A stretch of 64,000 nt of DNA from Pseudomonadota bacterium (lineage in GTDB: Bacteria; Pseudomonadota; Alphaproteobacteria; Micavibrionales; UBA2020). The position numbers and the translations under genes were made by a program. How positions within the stretch are numbered: the stretch's first letter is position 1; every line of letters begins with the position of its first letter. The notes under the pieces were generated by a model that ran no database searches, had not been told where the DNA came from, and saw only the letters and a program-made list of their open reading frames with translations. Positions 54,694 to 63,835 of the stretch are shown piece after piece. The DNA is taken from NCBI GenBank assembly GCA_021845905.1, contig JAJZVA010000009.1, positions 1 to 64,000 on the forward strand. The letters run 5' to 3'.

Positions 54694-54886
54694 CCAAAAA
54701 ACTATGCCTTATGAGTGTGGTGCCCTCTCCTCCATAGTTCAATAAAAAAGTTAAACCTTCGTTTAAATCTGAAAACAAGATCAAAGGATTATTGCTCAAT
54801 ATATCAAAATGACCAGCATTTTATCGCCTATGTAAATGATTGGGCGCCATTCGCGCCGTTTTTCGTGCGGCTGATCATTACGTCAG

Positions 54887-54908
54887 ATTGACCGGATGAT
54901 TTGTCAAT
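54887..54908. promoter_or_regulatory. ATTGAC-N10-GTCAAT inverted repeat
   Basis: Perfect 6-base arms separated by ten bases (one helical turn centre to centre of about 16), between the AraC-type gene and the pilin gene. Candidate binding site for the neighbouring AraC-type regulator or another dimeric factor. Confidence 0.35.
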
Positions 54909-54957
54909 ATGACACATAAGAGGGTGAAATTAAGAAAGCTTTAACCTGAAAAAAGAA

Positions 54958-56070
54958 TCATGCGGGCGCGTTTTGTTCCGCTGTTTCATTATCAGCCGGA
55001 TAGGCCTGCCGGTACTGAGTCGGCGTGAGGCTGGTAATGTCGCGAAAGGCGCGGTTGAACGACGCGAGCGAATTGAACCCGACTTCGGACGCCACCACCT
55101 GCACGGGAATTTCAGGGCTGTGAAGCATCCTTTTCGCGTCTTCCACGCGGAACTCGTTGAGCAGACGCGGAAAGCTCTTTCCAAACGCGACGTTGATCAC
55201 TCTTGAAAGAGTATTCTCCGAAACATGCAACTCGCGGGCGAGATCGGCGCGGCTGAAAGCCTGTTCATGATAAAGCTTATCGACTTCCATCAGGGTTTTG
55301 ATCCTGTCGGCGAGGGCCTGCTCTTCCGCCGTCATCGTCTGCGCCGTGAAACGCGTCGGCTGGTCGCTCAGTTGCACGGGCGACGGGTAAACGCGAAACA
55401 GCATGGTGCTCGCCAGATAAACGAAAGCGATCCCCAATACCACCAGCAAGGCGTCCGCCGTTTCCTGATCAAGCCCTCCCACCGAACCCAAAAACATAAT
55501 GCCGCTCGCGCCCGCATTGGCGGCGATCAGCACCAAAACCAGCCAATAGCGCTCGAGCCCGCCTTTGGACTTGCGCAACGTGGCAAAAATATTTTTATGT
55601 CCCCACAGCGCCAGCATGGCAAAACCGCCGGAAATCGCTCCAAGCCACTGCAACCACAAAAACAGGTTAGGGCATAAAGTTTCGCCTGCCGGGCAAACAT
55701 TCGCCGTTCTGTCGATCATGAAACCCGCCAGCAAAGACAATGGCGCCAGCGCCAAAACCCAAAACTGCTTCGCATCCGGCAGGTCCGCGCCGCGCGCGAT
55801 CTGCAATACCAGAAGATAGCACAAAAGCGGATCCAACCCCCGCGACAGCAACAGCGCGAGCCGGATAGGCTGACCGTAGTCCTGCAGGCGCAAGGCGAAC
55901 TGCAAAGCGAAAGACGCCGCCATCACGAGGAAATACGCCAGCGCGAGCGAGGCCTGTTTCCAGCTGCGCACGCGAAAGATGACATAAACGACGATCAGCA
56001 CGCTCTGGGCGAAACCGGTGATGGACAGCCATTCGATGACGCTGAAGCTGTTGTCAAGGATAGAAGACAT
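54958..56070 (-). CDS. Membrane-anchored AraC-family regulator
   Basis: 370 residues. The first about 235 residues hold some seven hydrophobic segments (e.g. WLSITGFAQSVLIVVYVIF; LALAYFLVMAASFALQF; ADALLVVLGIAFVYLASTMLF), then a linker and a C-terminal AraC DNA-binding domain (about 262-360) with both helix-turn-helix units: FSRADLARELHVSENTLSRVI and PVQVVASEVGFNSLASFNRAF plus the SLTPTQYRQ end. This 7TM-AraC layout suggests a regulator that senses a signal in the membrane. It is the last gene of the long minus-strand pilus run (five bases after the gene at 56076) and lies just ahead of the pilin, its most likely target. Confidence 0.88.
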   Translation of the reverse strand: MSSILDNSFSVIEWLSITGFAQSVLIVVYVIFRVRSWKQASLALAYFLVMAASFALQFALRLQDYGQPIRLALLLSRGLDPLLCYLLVLQIARGADLPDAKQFWVLALAPLSLLAGFMIDRTANVCPAGETLCPNLFLWLQWLGAISGGFAMLALWGHKNIFATLRKSKGGLERYWLVLVLIAANAGASGIMFLGSVGGLDQETADALLVVLGIAFVYLASTMLFRVYPSPVQLSDQPTRFTAQTMTAEEQALADRIKTLMEVDKLYHEQAFSRADLARELHVSENTLSRVINVAFGKSFPRLLNEFRVEDAKRMLHSPEIPVQVVASEVGFNSLASFNRAFRDITSLTPTQYRQAYPADNETAEQNAPA

Positions 56071-56075
56071 GGCGC

Positions 56076-56831
56076 TTAAAGCTTCCTTCCGCGCTCTTTC
56101 AGGATGCGCAGAACCTGCTGTTCGGACATGCCTGCCTGATGCACCAGAAAAAACGCCATGTTGGCGATATCGTCCGGAGAGAGATTCTTTTGCGTGCGCA
56201 ACATGTCTTCCATCAGCGCGCGAGCTGCCGCCTTATCGCCTTTTTTCTCCAGCACGAAAGCCGGCATCTGGCGCGCCCATCCCGGCATTTTGACGCTTTG
56301 CGGCATTTGCGAGAGCTTTTCCGCCAGTTGCAAGGCGAGGTTTTCGTTATAAACGCGGTGTTGCGCGAGATAGATCGCCTGCACCATCCAGCGCCATTTC
56401 TCGCCAAAGGGTTCCTGTCCGACGGCGGCAAGATAGCGGACAAGCACCGCGGCGTCCGCGGGCACGCGCGTCGCGCCAAAGTAATAGGCCGCCAGCGTCG
56501 GCACGTAGTCTGAAACAGGGTCAAGACTGCTCAACAAAAAAAACCATTTTCCCAGCATATGGTAATCGTAATCCTTGAGCGGCGCGGTGCTCACGCCGAG
56601 ATTTCCTATGTTTTGCAAAGATTGCGCAAGTACGCGGTAGGAAAATTCCGGATCGCCCAGCGTCATCATGACCGCGCCCGTCCGGTCCGGCACCGGCGGC
56701 ACGCCCGACCAGCGCTCGTAAACATCCTGACTGCCGCACCAAAAAAGAAAATTCACCCCCAAAACGACCGCCAGCGCCATTTTGACCCGGCTCAAACCGT
56801 TCCGCGTTTTCGGAAAGGCGGCGTCCATCAA
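56076..56831 (-). CDS. Hypothetical membrane-anchored protein
   Basis: 251 residues. One N-terminal membrane segment (MALAVVLGVNFLFWCG, about 17-33), then a helical region resembling TPR-type repeats (LALQLAEKLSQMPQSVKMPGWARQMPAFVLEKKGDKAAARALMEDML). No catalytic motif. Overlaps the permease gene by four bases at its start and precedes the AraC-type gene by five, so it works within this transcript, perhaps as an accessory part of the ABC transporter. No family recognised. Confidence 0.65.
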   Translation of the reverse strand: MMDAAFPKTRNGLSRVKMALAVVLGVNFLFWCGSQDVYERWSGVPPVPDRTGAVMMTLGDPEFSYRVLAQSLQNIGNLGVSTAPLKDYDYHMLGKWFFLLSSLDPVSDYVPTLAAYYFGATRVPADAAVLVRYLAAVGQEPFGEKWRWMVQAIYLAQHRVYNENLALQLAEKLSQMPQSVKMPGWARQMPAFVLEKKGDKAAARALMEDMLRTQKNLSPDDIANMAFFLVHQAGMSEQQVLRILKERGRKL

Positions 56832-57649
56832 AACTGCCGCCGCGTGAAATCATAGGCCGCCGCCGCCAGCAGCAAGGCGACGAAGACAATCCCCTGCATA
56901 ACGATGAACCCCGTCACGCCCAGATGCATGGACATCCAGCGCGCGTAGGCGCTTGCGTGCGGCATGAAGCGAAATCCGGCCGACCCTTGCACGCCATAAA
57001 CCAGCCATGTCGTTTGCCCCATCATGTCGAGGCGCGGCGTCACCATAGATATCAGCTTCATCATGCTTCCGATGACAGCGTAAAACCAGTTTTCGGGCGC
57101 TTGGGCAAGAACGCCGAGCAAGGTTCCGGTCATTCGCGACAGGGCATAAAGACCAAGCGTCGCAAGGGCAGATCCCGCCGCGCTCGACAAAACCATGGAG
57201 AAAAAGAGCGCCGCCACCGTCATCATCGCGAACTCGGCGGCAAGACTTCCGCCCCACACCAGCAATCCCGCCATGTCAGGGCGCCCGATGACACCGACCA
57301 CAAGCGTGATCACGCCGGCGATCAGAAAAGCCAGCAAGGAGAAGGCCAGTGCGTGGCTGGCGAGAAAAGACAGACGGGAAATAGGGCGCGAAAGCAAAAA
57401 CTCGACCTCTTTGTTCTCGAAGGCCCGGCGGATGTAAAAACAGCAAAACAAGACAAGACCGATGACGCCGAGGAACCGCAAACTGCCTGAGCCGAAGACC
57501 AGCGCGAAGCTCGCGCTCTCGGATATGCTGGTCGAGCCCATGAATACCGCGAGCGCCGCGCCCATCAGGATCATCAGTATAAGCGTCACCATCAGCCTGT
57601 CGCGCATTGCGGCAGTCAGAACGTATTTGACCAGAGGCTTCGAGATCAT
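56828..57649 (-). CDS. ABC-2 type transporter permease
   Basis: 273 residues with about six membrane helices and no signal peptide; layout as in ABC-2 permeases: first helix after MISKPLVKYVLTAAMRDRL, then FYIRRAFENKEVEFLLSRPISRLSFLASH, the coupling-helix region typical of the NosY-like group. Its ATP-binding partner is probably the partial gene at the right window edge (63832), at the other end of the same run. Lies 22 bases behind the secretin gene. Substrate unknown. Confidence 0.75.
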   Translation of the reverse strand: MISKPLVKYVLTAAMRDRLMVTLILMILMGAALAVFMGSTSISESASFALVFGSGSLRFLGVIGLVLFCCFYIRRAFENKEVEFLLSRPISRLSFLASHALAFSLLAFLIAGVITLVVGVIGRPDMAGLLVWGGSLAAEFAMMTVAALFFSMVLSSAAGSALATLGLYALSRMTGTLLGVLAQAPENWFYAVIGSMMKLISMVTPRLDMMGQTTWLVYGVQGSAGFRFMPHASAYARWMSMHLGVTGFIVMQGIVFVALLLAAAAYDFTRRQF

Positions 57650-57671
57650 CTGGATGCCCTTATTTTAAAGA

Positions 57672-59540
57672 TTACATCTGGAACGGACGCGGATCGTTTC
57701 CGAATTCCTTATAAACCCTGCGGTCCATGGGCTGGACATTGGACCCCGGCACGATCGTCGCTTGCAGGAATATGATCAGTTCCTTTTTGTTTATATTGTC
57801 GCCGTGATTGTGGAACAGACTGCCAAGGAAAGGGACGTCTCCCAGCACGGGCACACCGACCTGATTGACCTGGTTGGAATTCTGCATCAATCCGCCCATG
57901 ACCATGGTCTGACCGGACTGCATCTTGATGACTGAATCGAGTTGCTGCACGTCCATTTCCGGTATCGGGTTGGCGGGAACGTCCGCCAAGGGAAGACCGG
58001 ACGTCTCGATGCTGAGCGCCGTCGAAGGGTCGTTGACCGTATCGACTTCCTTGCTCACGGTCGGGCGCACATCCATGATGATTTCGCCAGTGCTGGTATC
58101 TATCGTGGGCGTGACGCTGAGGAGAATGCCGTCCGGCACGGATTCCTGCTGGGAGTTGTATGTGATGGTCGGGTTCGTCCCCACAGCCGTCGCGGGCGTC
58201 GTGGTCACCTTGATCTGAAAGTAAATCAAATTCTTGGCCACATTGACGATCGCGGACTGATTGTTCATCACCGTCACGCGCGGACTGGAAAGAGAACGCA
58301 CGGTGCCGAACTCGCTCAGGGCGCTGATAACTGGTTTGAAGCCATGACCGAGATCGAGATTGGCCGTAAAAACATCGCCATTGGTATCGGCAGGCGTGAA
58401 CGCAGGCGCCGGCATTTTAATCTGCGCCGACGACACGACACGCGTCAAATTCGCGCCCAACTGACCCCAGTCGATACCTGTGGAATATTGATCGTTCAGC
58501 GACACTTCGAGAACCTTGGCCTCGATCAGAACCTGCGACAAGGCCTGACGGCTATACTGGTTCAAGTATTTTTGCACCAGATTTTGCTGTCTTTGAGTGC
58601 CGTATACGCTGACGATTCCCGTCTCCTTGCTGATGGAAAAAGTCGCAGGAGGATTCTTCGGCGCGGCGGAGGAAGATGAAACAGAAACGTTAAGAGACGG
58701 CGGCACGTTGGAGGTTGGCGCAGGCCCGCCGTTTGCTCCCGGCAAGGCAGGGGGCATCGGCGAAGGTTCTGTGACGGCAACAGGATCGCTCTGCGTCGCA
58801 AGAGGAACATAATTATCCGACGCGGCAAGAACCTGCTTCAAACCGGCGCTGAGGTCCTTCCAGAAATCCGCATCGTTCTTATTGCTGATTTTCGTATCAG
58901 ATCCGCTACTTGCCGTCGGGTTTCCACTGCTCCCGCCGCTGCCACCGCCACCGCCACCGCCGCCTCCACCGCCGCCACCGCTACTGCCGCTGGAGATGCT
59001 CGTCTCGATAGACGACGAACTCGTACGGGAAAGGCTCATGTAATCAACTTTGTAATTTTCAAGATAAGGACGGTCGAGCTGAACGCGCAACACGTTATCC
59101 TTGAACGTATAACGCAAACCCGCCATGTTGCAGATACGGTGGACAACCTGATCGAACGGCATGTCCTTTGCGGTAAAAATGATGGATCCATGAATATCGG
59201 GATCCATCTCAAGATCAACGCCCGCCTGCTTGGCGAGCTCGAACATGAGATCGCGCAGAGAAACTGTCTGATCGACGGAAACCGTCACCAGCGGCGACGG
59301 CAGCTGAAGATCGGACGGCGTGGCGACAAACGACTGAAATGGCGGCAAAGAGGCTGTTTTCGCAGTTTCCGGCTGGCGTTGCGGTGACAATCCGTCGCGG
59401 TAATTCTGAATATCCTTGTTCGCGCTGCGGTCATACGTCATCTGGTTTTTAGCCAGCGTGCATCCTCCCAGAGAGACAGAGCACAGCGCGGCACCGAAGA
59501 AAATATATCCGGCGCGAAAAGAATAACTTATTTTTGACAC
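57672..59540 (-). CDS. MshL/PilQ-like secretin (outer-membrane pilus channel)
   Basis: 622 residues. Lipobox SLGGC (Cys27) marks it as a lipoprotein. An STN-type N-terminal domain (about 85-165, VTVSVDQTVSLRDLMFELAK...GSIIFTAKDMPFDQVV) ends with VDYMSLSR, as in MSHA-type MshL. A 13-glycine stretch and Ser/Pro-rich linker follow, then the secretin domain (about 325-610) with the family end region QSGQTMVMGGLMQNSNQVNQVGVPVLGDVPFLGSLF and KKELIIFLQATIV. It forms a ring for pilus exit. Start is a GTG (59540) with only a weak RBS. Behind the PilU-like gene by 48 bases. Confidence 0.9.
   Translation of the reverse strand: MSKISYSFRAGYIFFGAALCSVSLGGCTLAKNQMTYDRSANKDIQNYRDGLSPQRQPETAKTASLPPFQSFVATPSDLQLPSPLVTVSVDQTVSLRDLMFELAKQAGVDLEMDPDIHGSIIFTAKDMPFDQVVHRICNMAGLRYTFKDNVLRVQLDRPYLENYKVDYMSLSRTSSSSIETSISSGSSGGGGGGGGGGGGGSGGSSGNPTASSGSDTKISNKNDADFWKDLSAGLKQVLAASDNYVPLATQSDPVAVTEPSPMPPALPGANGGPAPTSNVPPSLNVSVSSSSAAPKNPPATFSISKETGIVSVYGTQRQQNLVQKYLNQYSRQALSQVLIEAKVLEVSLNDQYSTGIDWGQLGANLTRVVSSAQIKMPAPAFTPADTNGDVFTANLDLGHGFKPVISALSEFGTVRSLSSPRVTVMNNQSAIVNVAKNLIYFQIKVTTTPATAVGTNPTITYNSQQESVPDGILLSVTPTIDTSTGEIIMDVRPTVSKEVDTVNDPSTALSIETSGLPLADVPANPIPEMDVQQLDSVIKMQSGQTMVMGGLMQNSNQVNQVGVPVLGDVPFLGSLFHNHGDNINKKELIIFLQATIVPGSNVQPMDRRVYKEFGNDPRPFQM
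58941..58979 (-). repeat. Polyglycine-coding tract in the secretin gene
   Basis: Thirteen consecutive Gly codons (GGT/GGC/GGA mixed) within the linker between the N-terminal domains and secretin barrel. The codons are mixed, but the GGT-GGC repeats could still allow slipped-strand changes in length. Confidence 0.8.
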
Positions 59541-59588
59541 CTGAACGAACCCACCCCTTTGAATAACAATAATTCTCTGGGATTATTT

Positions 59589-60719
59589 TTACAGAGACAA
59601 TCTTGATGTGTCAATGTCAAGAGAGTCGGAGAGACTGGTGTTCTTGTCGAGCATTTTATGTTGCTGAATTTTTATTTTCATATCGGCGGCGTAATCACAT
59701 TCCGCGATCGCCGTCTCCTGCGTGATGAAACCTTTAATGTAAAGGTTATAAAGCGATTGGTCGAAAGTCACCATGCCCGCGGCATTATTGTTGCCCATAA
59801 CGTCGTGAATTTTGCCCGTCTCCCCCTTCAGGATCAACTCTTTGACAAGAGCTTCATTCAGGAGAATTTCCGGCACCATCACCATGCCGCCCTTGGCCGC
59901 CGGCACAAGCCGAAGCGCAATGATCGCGCGCAGATTCATGCTCAAGGCAATGCGTACCTGTTGATGCCGCTCCTCGGGAAAAAAGCCGATAATGCGCTCG
60001 ATCGCCTGGGTCGCATTGGTGGTGTGGAGCGTCGCATAACAGGTGTGGCCCGTCTCCGCTGCCGCGATTGCCTGTATCATGACGTCCTGATAGCGGATTT
60101 CACCGACAAGGATGACGTCCGGCTTTTGCCGGAGGGCGTTCTTGAGAGCGACGCTGTAGGACGCCGTGTCGATGCCCACTTCACGTTGGGTGATAATGGC
60201 TTTTTTATGCTCGTGATAGAATTCGACGGGATCCTCGATCGTGATAATGTGTCCGCCCGCCATGGTGTTGCGGTAGTCGACCAGCGCACTTGCCAAGGTC
60301 GATTTCCCCGACGACGTGACGCCGCAAATCAGGATGAGCCCGCGCTTCTCCAGCGCCAGCTTTTCCATGATTTTGGGAAGGTGCAACTGCTCGAAGTTGG
60401 GGATCTTGCTGGTGATGCGCCGGATGACAAGCGCGGGCTGCTGGCGCTGACGCAGGATGTTGATGCGAAAACGACCTTCTTTTCCAAGGTCAAGCGCCAT
60501 ATTGAGCTCCAGACTGGTGTCGAACTCGAGGCGCTGGCGTGGCGTCAGAATTTCCATCAGGATGGCCTGAACATCGTCCTCTTTCAGCGCCTCGCCTGCC
60601 AGCGGAAAAAGCTTGTCATCAATACGCAAGGTCGGCGGCACGCCGACCGTCAGATAGATGTCGGTCGCCTCTTTCTGCACCATTTCTCTCAAATAATCGT
60701 AGATGGCGACGTTGCTCAA
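59589..60719 (-). CDS. PilT/PilU-like pilus retraction ATPase
   Basis: 376 residues of the secretion-ATPase (GspE/PilT) family. Walker A ICGVTSSGKSTLASAL, Asp box IITIEDPVEFYHEHKK, Walker B VILVGEIRYQDVM, His box ETGHTCYATLHTTNA. Length and the missing zinc motif exclude PilB/GspE. Compared with the neighbouring PilT it has TSSGKS for TGSGKS and a long C-terminal tail, as in PilU. Hexameric, at the inner face of the membrane, drives or modulates retraction. ATGA overlap with the pilT gene. Confidence 0.9.
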   Translation of the reverse strand: MSNVAIYDYLREMVQKEATDIYLTVGVPPTLRIDDKLFPLAGEALKEDDVQAILMEILTPRQRLEFDTSLELNMALDLGKEGRFRINILRQRQQPALVIRRITSKIPNFEQLHLPKIMEKLALEKRGLILICGVTSSGKSTLASALVDYRNTMAGGHIITIEDPVEFYHEHKKAIITQREVGIDTASYSVALKNALRQKPDVILVGEIRYQDVMIQAIAAAETGHTCYATLHTTNATQAIERIIGFFPEERHQQVRIALSMNLRAIIALRLVPAAKGGMVMVPEILLNEALVKELILKGETGKIHDVMGNNNAAGMVTFDQSLYNLYIKGFITQETAIAECDYAADMKIKIQQHKMLDKNTSLSDSLDIDTSRLSL

Positions 60720-61885
60720 AATGAATACCCTTCTTTGTTTTCTTCAGGCGGCGGCGAAGGCTTCGCGCTCTTCTTGCCGACGGGATCCGGCCGCAGGTTC
60801 ATGGCTGGCGGCATGGCTTTCTTGTCGGGCGAAGGCGCATCGTCGGCAGATTCCGCTTCCGCGCCGCTCTTGAGCGCATTGTGCGCGGTCTCTTCAGAAA
60901 TCAAGCCGCTTGACAAAAGATCATTGACGCTGTCTTCCATCGTCTGCATGCCGTAGCGCGCGCCCGTCTGGATCATCGAATAAACCTGCGCGAGCTGATT
61001 TTCGCGGATCAGGTTGCGCACGGCGTTGGTGCCGACCATGATTTCATGCGCCGCGACGCGTCCGCCGCCTTCCTTCAACAACAACGTTTGCGCGATGATG
61101 CCTTGAATGGAGCCCGCCAGCATCGCGCGCACCATTTCTTTTTCCGCCGCGGGAAAAACGTCGATGATACGGTCGATGGTCTTGGCGGCGTTGTTCGAGT
61201 GCAGCGTGCCGAAGACAAGGTGGCCGGTTTCCGCCGCGGTGAGCGCGAGCGCGATGGTTTCATAGTCGCGCATTTCGCCGACGAGAATGACGTCCGGGTC
61301 CTCGCGCAGGGCGCTTTTCAGCGCGCGCGCGAAAGATTTTGTGTCATTGCCGACTTCCCGGTGATTGACAAGCGCTTTCTTTGACGGATGGAAGAATTCC
61401 ACCGGATCCTCTACCGTCAGGATATGCACGGCCTCGGTTTCGTTGATATGGTTGATCATGGAAGCAAGCGTCGTCGATTTACCGCTGCCGGTCGGGCCCG
61501 TGCAAAGAACCAGCCCTTTTTCGAGTTCGGCAAGCCTGCGCATGACCGGCGGCAGCGACAACTGCTCCATGGTCGGAATCTTCGTCGGAATGACGCGGAA
61601 AACGGCGGCGGACCCCGCGCGGCTGGTGAAAGCGTTGACACGAAAACGCGCATCGGGACCGAAGGCGATAGCGAAGTCCACCTCGAAGTCCCGCTCGTAA
61701 GCTGCGCGCTGTTCTTCGCTCATGACGGTGAAGAGCATGCCGCGAATGTCGTCGCCTTTCAAAATGTCCGGCTTGACGCGGCGCAGTTCGCCATTGATGC
61801 GCACCATCGGATTGTTTCCGCCGCTCAAGTGCAAGTCTGACGCCTTGTTATCGAGCGTAAATTTAAGAAACTCTGTAATGTCCAC
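60716..61885 (-). CDS. pilT: Pilus retraction ATPase PilT
   Basis: 389 residues. DITEFLKFTLDNKASDLHLSGG at the N-terminus is the classic PilT PAS-like start; Walker A CTGPTGSGKSTTLASM, ILTVEDPVEFFHPSKKALVNHREVG, Walker B VILVGEMRDYETI, and GHLVFGTLHSNNA. The AIRNLIRE-type motif of PilT is read here as AVRNLIRENQ. A proline-rich, charged C-terminal tail of about 45 residues (after 345) is extra. Overlaps the PilU-like gene by four bases. Extension ATPase PilB, PilC and PilM-P are not in the window. Confidence 0.94.
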   Translation of the reverse strand: MDITEFLKFTLDNKASDLHLSGGNNPMVRINGELRRVKPDILKGDDIRGMLFTVMSEEQRAAYERDFEVDFAIAFGPDARFRVNAFTSRAGSAAVFRVIPTKIPTMEQLSLPPVMRRLAELEKGLVLCTGPTGSGKSTTLASMINHINETEAVHILTVEDPVEFFHPSKKALVNHREVGNDTKSFARALKSALREDPDVILVGEMRDYETIALALTAAETGHLVFGTLHSNNAAKTIDRIIDVFPAAEKEMVRAMLAGSIQGIIAQTLLLKEGGGRVAAHEIMVGTNAVRNLIRENQLAQVYSMIQTGARYGMQTMEDSVNDLLSSGLISEETAHNALKSGAEAESADDAPSPDKKAMPPAMNLRPDPVGKKSAKPSPPPEENKEGYSF

Positions 61886-61935
61886 GATTTACCCCCACGA
61901 TGCCGCCTGCAACCTGTCCAGATTCAAGAGTACGC

Positions 61936-61957
61936 AAAACCCTTGAAAAAAGGGTAA
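61936..61957 (-). terminator. Weak terminator or attenuator between pppA-type and pilT genes
   Basis: Minus strand ACCCTT-TTTTC-AAGGGT followed by TTTG, in the 95-base gap between the prepilin peptidase and pilT. The stem is short and the T-run incomplete, so at best a partial stop that sets lower expression downstream. Confidence 0.3.
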
Positions 61958-61980
61958 ACGTTGATTGGCATAATGAAAAA

Positions 61981-62766
61981 TCAGACACCGAGGAGAGCAG
62001 ACCGATAGAGGCATAAAACAAAGATAAAAGCGATCACCAACGACGGCCCGAAAGGCACTTCCGCAGCATCGCCACGTTTTTTCCACAATAATGCCAAAAT
62101 CACTCCCGCCCCCCCGGAAACGATCATCAGAAACGATGCCTCCATGGCGTTCAATCCGAGCCAGAACCCGGCGGCGGCAAAAAACTTCACGTCACCCAGC
62201 CCCAACGCCTCGCGCTTCAAAATCACTCCTGCCGCCGCGCGCAACAGCCACGCACCGCCGCCATAAGCCAGCACGCCACAGCAGGCCTGTATCCCACGCG
62301 TCATGAGAAAATGGACAGGGTGCGCGGCCATTCCGGCATTGACCGCCAATACGACAATGCCGATAACGGCGATCGCCGTGTTCAGGCTGTCGGGAATGAT
62401 CTGATGCCACAGATCGATATCTATTATCGCGACCAGCACAGGCGCCAGCGCGAAAACGAAGATCGTTTGCGCTGACAGGCCGTAAACGAAAAAAAAGAGC
62501 AGGCACAAAGCCAGGGTCGCCAGTTCAATCAAAGGATAACGCATGCCGATGTGCGCGCGGCAATGGCGGCATTTTCCTCTCAGAAAAACCCACGAAAAGA
62601 GCGGTACGAGATCGGCGGATTCCAATACATGACCGCAAGACGGGCATTGCGAGCGCGCCCGCGTTACAATGGAAATCTCACGCGGCAACCTGTAAGACAG
62701 CGCTGTGGCAAAGCTGCCCAAGGCCAGCCCCAGAAACACGACGAAAGCCATTTCGATGAAAAACAT
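61981..62766 (-). CDS. Prepilin peptidase (PilD/GspO family)
   Basis: 261 residues, about eight membrane segments. Cleaves prepilin leaders and N-methylates the new N-terminus. Zinc-type cysteine pairs CPSCGHVL and GKCRHCRA in the cytoplasmic loop; catalytic aspartates in AIIDIDLWHQIIPD and LGLGDVKFFAA (GxGDxK). All motifs for both activities are kept. Follows the TPR gene by seven bases. Its in-window substrate is the pilin at 53890. Confidence 0.95.
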   Translation of the reverse strand: MFFIEMAFVVFLGLALGSFATALSYRLPREISIVTRARSQCPSCGHVLESADLVPLFSWVFLRGKCRHCRAHIGMRYPLIELATLALCLLFFFVYGLSAQTIFVFALAPVLVAIIDIDLWHQIIPDSLNTAIAVIGIVVLAVNAGMAAHPVHFLMTRGIQACCGVLAYGGGAWLLRAAAGVILKREALGLGDVKFFAAAGFWLGLNAMEASFLMIVSGGAGVILALLWKKRGDAAEVPFGPSLVIAFIFVLCLYRSALLGV

Positions 62767-62773
62767 GCCGGTT

Positions 62774-63835
62774 TTACCGGAGGGTCGCCAGGCGCTGTCT
62801 TATATCGTCAAGAGGAAGAGACGTGCCCAGTTTTCCTTCGCTCGCAAGATTCAAAATCCTGTGATACAGCTCGGCAGCCTTGTCTGTTTTGCCGAGATGG
62901 TCGTAAGCCACGGCCCTGTTGTAAAGGATAACGCTGTCGCCCGGCTTCAGCGCATCAGCCATGTTGAGATATTTGATCGCGTTGCTGTAGTCTCCGGCGA
63001 CGCCGTACAGCATGCCCAGTTGCGCCGTCACCGCCACGTTGGCCGGATACATTTCGCGCAATTTCTGCAAGGCGCCGATAGCCGAGGCCGTGTCTTCGCC
63101 CTTGATCAGTCCGAGCACGTTGGTCATGGCCGATACATTGTCCGGGTCGATTTGCAAAACGCGCCTGTAAGTGTCAATGGCTTCTTCGCCTTGCCCCAGA
63201 TCCTGCAACGCGACCGCGCGGCCCATCAAAACCCGCTGGTCGTCGGGATTGCGGCGGAAAAGTTCGTTGAACAAGCCAAGCGCCGCGGCATAATGCCCGT
63301 TGGACAAGGCAAGACGCGCCGCAACCAGCAAAGACTCGTAATCATCTGACGAATGGTCGCGCTTCACGACAAGATACCGGGTCGGCAACGGACGGATCTG
63401 TGCCGGCGTCGCCAGAATATCGGTGACGCGCAATCCTTTATCCGTCGCCACGCGGTTTTTGGCGCGCTCTGCTGCAACATGTGCCGTTTTCACCGAAGGA
63501 TTTTCGGGTTTAGCCTGCGGCGCCTTCAGCGAAGCCGCGTTCCGGACGATGGCCATTTCCGCAGGAGACGGCGTTGCCGTAGAAGGAGCGGTTGCGCCGG
63601 CCACAGGCGCGATTGCCGCCGCGACGCTTGCTATCGGCGGCTGCACGGACCCTGTAGGCGCGGAAAGTTTCGGCGACGGAGTTGTTTTTTCCGGCATCGG
63701 CGGAACGGCCATCATTGGCACGGCTTGCGCCAGCGCATGCGCGGAAACAAAAACGCCGAGACTTAATACAAGCGCTGTCTGCGCCCACAATGCCACGCGA
63801 CGATCTCTTGCGCGCTTCAAGCCTGACAATTTCAT
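62774..63835 (-). CDS. Secreted TPR-repeat protein of the pilus locus
   Basis: 353 residues. Signal peptide (VALWAQTALVLSLGVFVSAHALA, cleavage near 36). A Pro/Ala/Thr-rich linker (about 38-120) leads to a C-terminal domain of about four to five tetratricopeptide repeats (residues about 165-340: ALSNGHYAAALGLFNELFRRNPDD, ALQDLGQGEEAIDTYRRVLQIDPDN, GDYSNAIKYLNMADALKPGD, DHLGKTDKAAELYHRIL). Likely a periplasmic assembly or pilotin-like factor for the pilus machine, by analogy with MshN or PilF; that is inference. Its ATG overlaps the stop of the ABC ATPase (ATGA). Confidence 0.8.
   Translation of the reverse strand: MKLSGLKRARDRRVALWAQTALVLSLGVFVSAHALAQAVPMMAVPPMPEKTTPSPKLSAPTGSVQPPIASVAAAIAPVAGATAPSTATPSPAEMAIVRNAASLKAPQAKPENPSVKTAHVAAERAKNRVATDKGLRVTDILATPAQIRPLPTRYLVVKRDHSSDDYESLLVAARLALSNGHYAAALGLFNELFRRNPDDQRVLMGRAVALQDLGQGEEAIDTYRRVLQIDPDNVSAMTNVLGLIKGEDTASAIGALQKLREMYPANVAVTAQLGMLYGVAGDYSNAIKYLNMADALKPGDSVILYNRAVAYDHLGKTDKAAELYHRILNLASEGKLGTSLPLDDIRQRLATLR

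Larger units (their letters stand above)
54640..54957. other. Upstream region of the pilin gene with inverted repeats
   Basis: 318 bases between the AraC-type gene and the pilin. GGGAG at 54646-54651 (minus strand) is the pilin ribosome binding site. Two dyads stand out, listed separately at 54680-54693 and 54887-54908. No convincing sigma-54 (GG-N10-GC) element was found; a minus-strand TTGACC with weak TTTTTA is the best sigma-70-like pair near the gene. Confidence 0.5.

Noticed and set aside
54843-54863. GGCGC-CATTC-GCGCC followed by TTTTT on the plus strand
   Set aside because: It would end a plus-strand transcript, but no plus-strand gene precedes it for about 1 kb; stem only five bases.
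59589-61885. One of the two ATPases as PilB/GspE extension motor
   Set aside because: Both are under 400 residues, lack the N-terminal N1E domain and the zinc motif, and match PilT and PilU.
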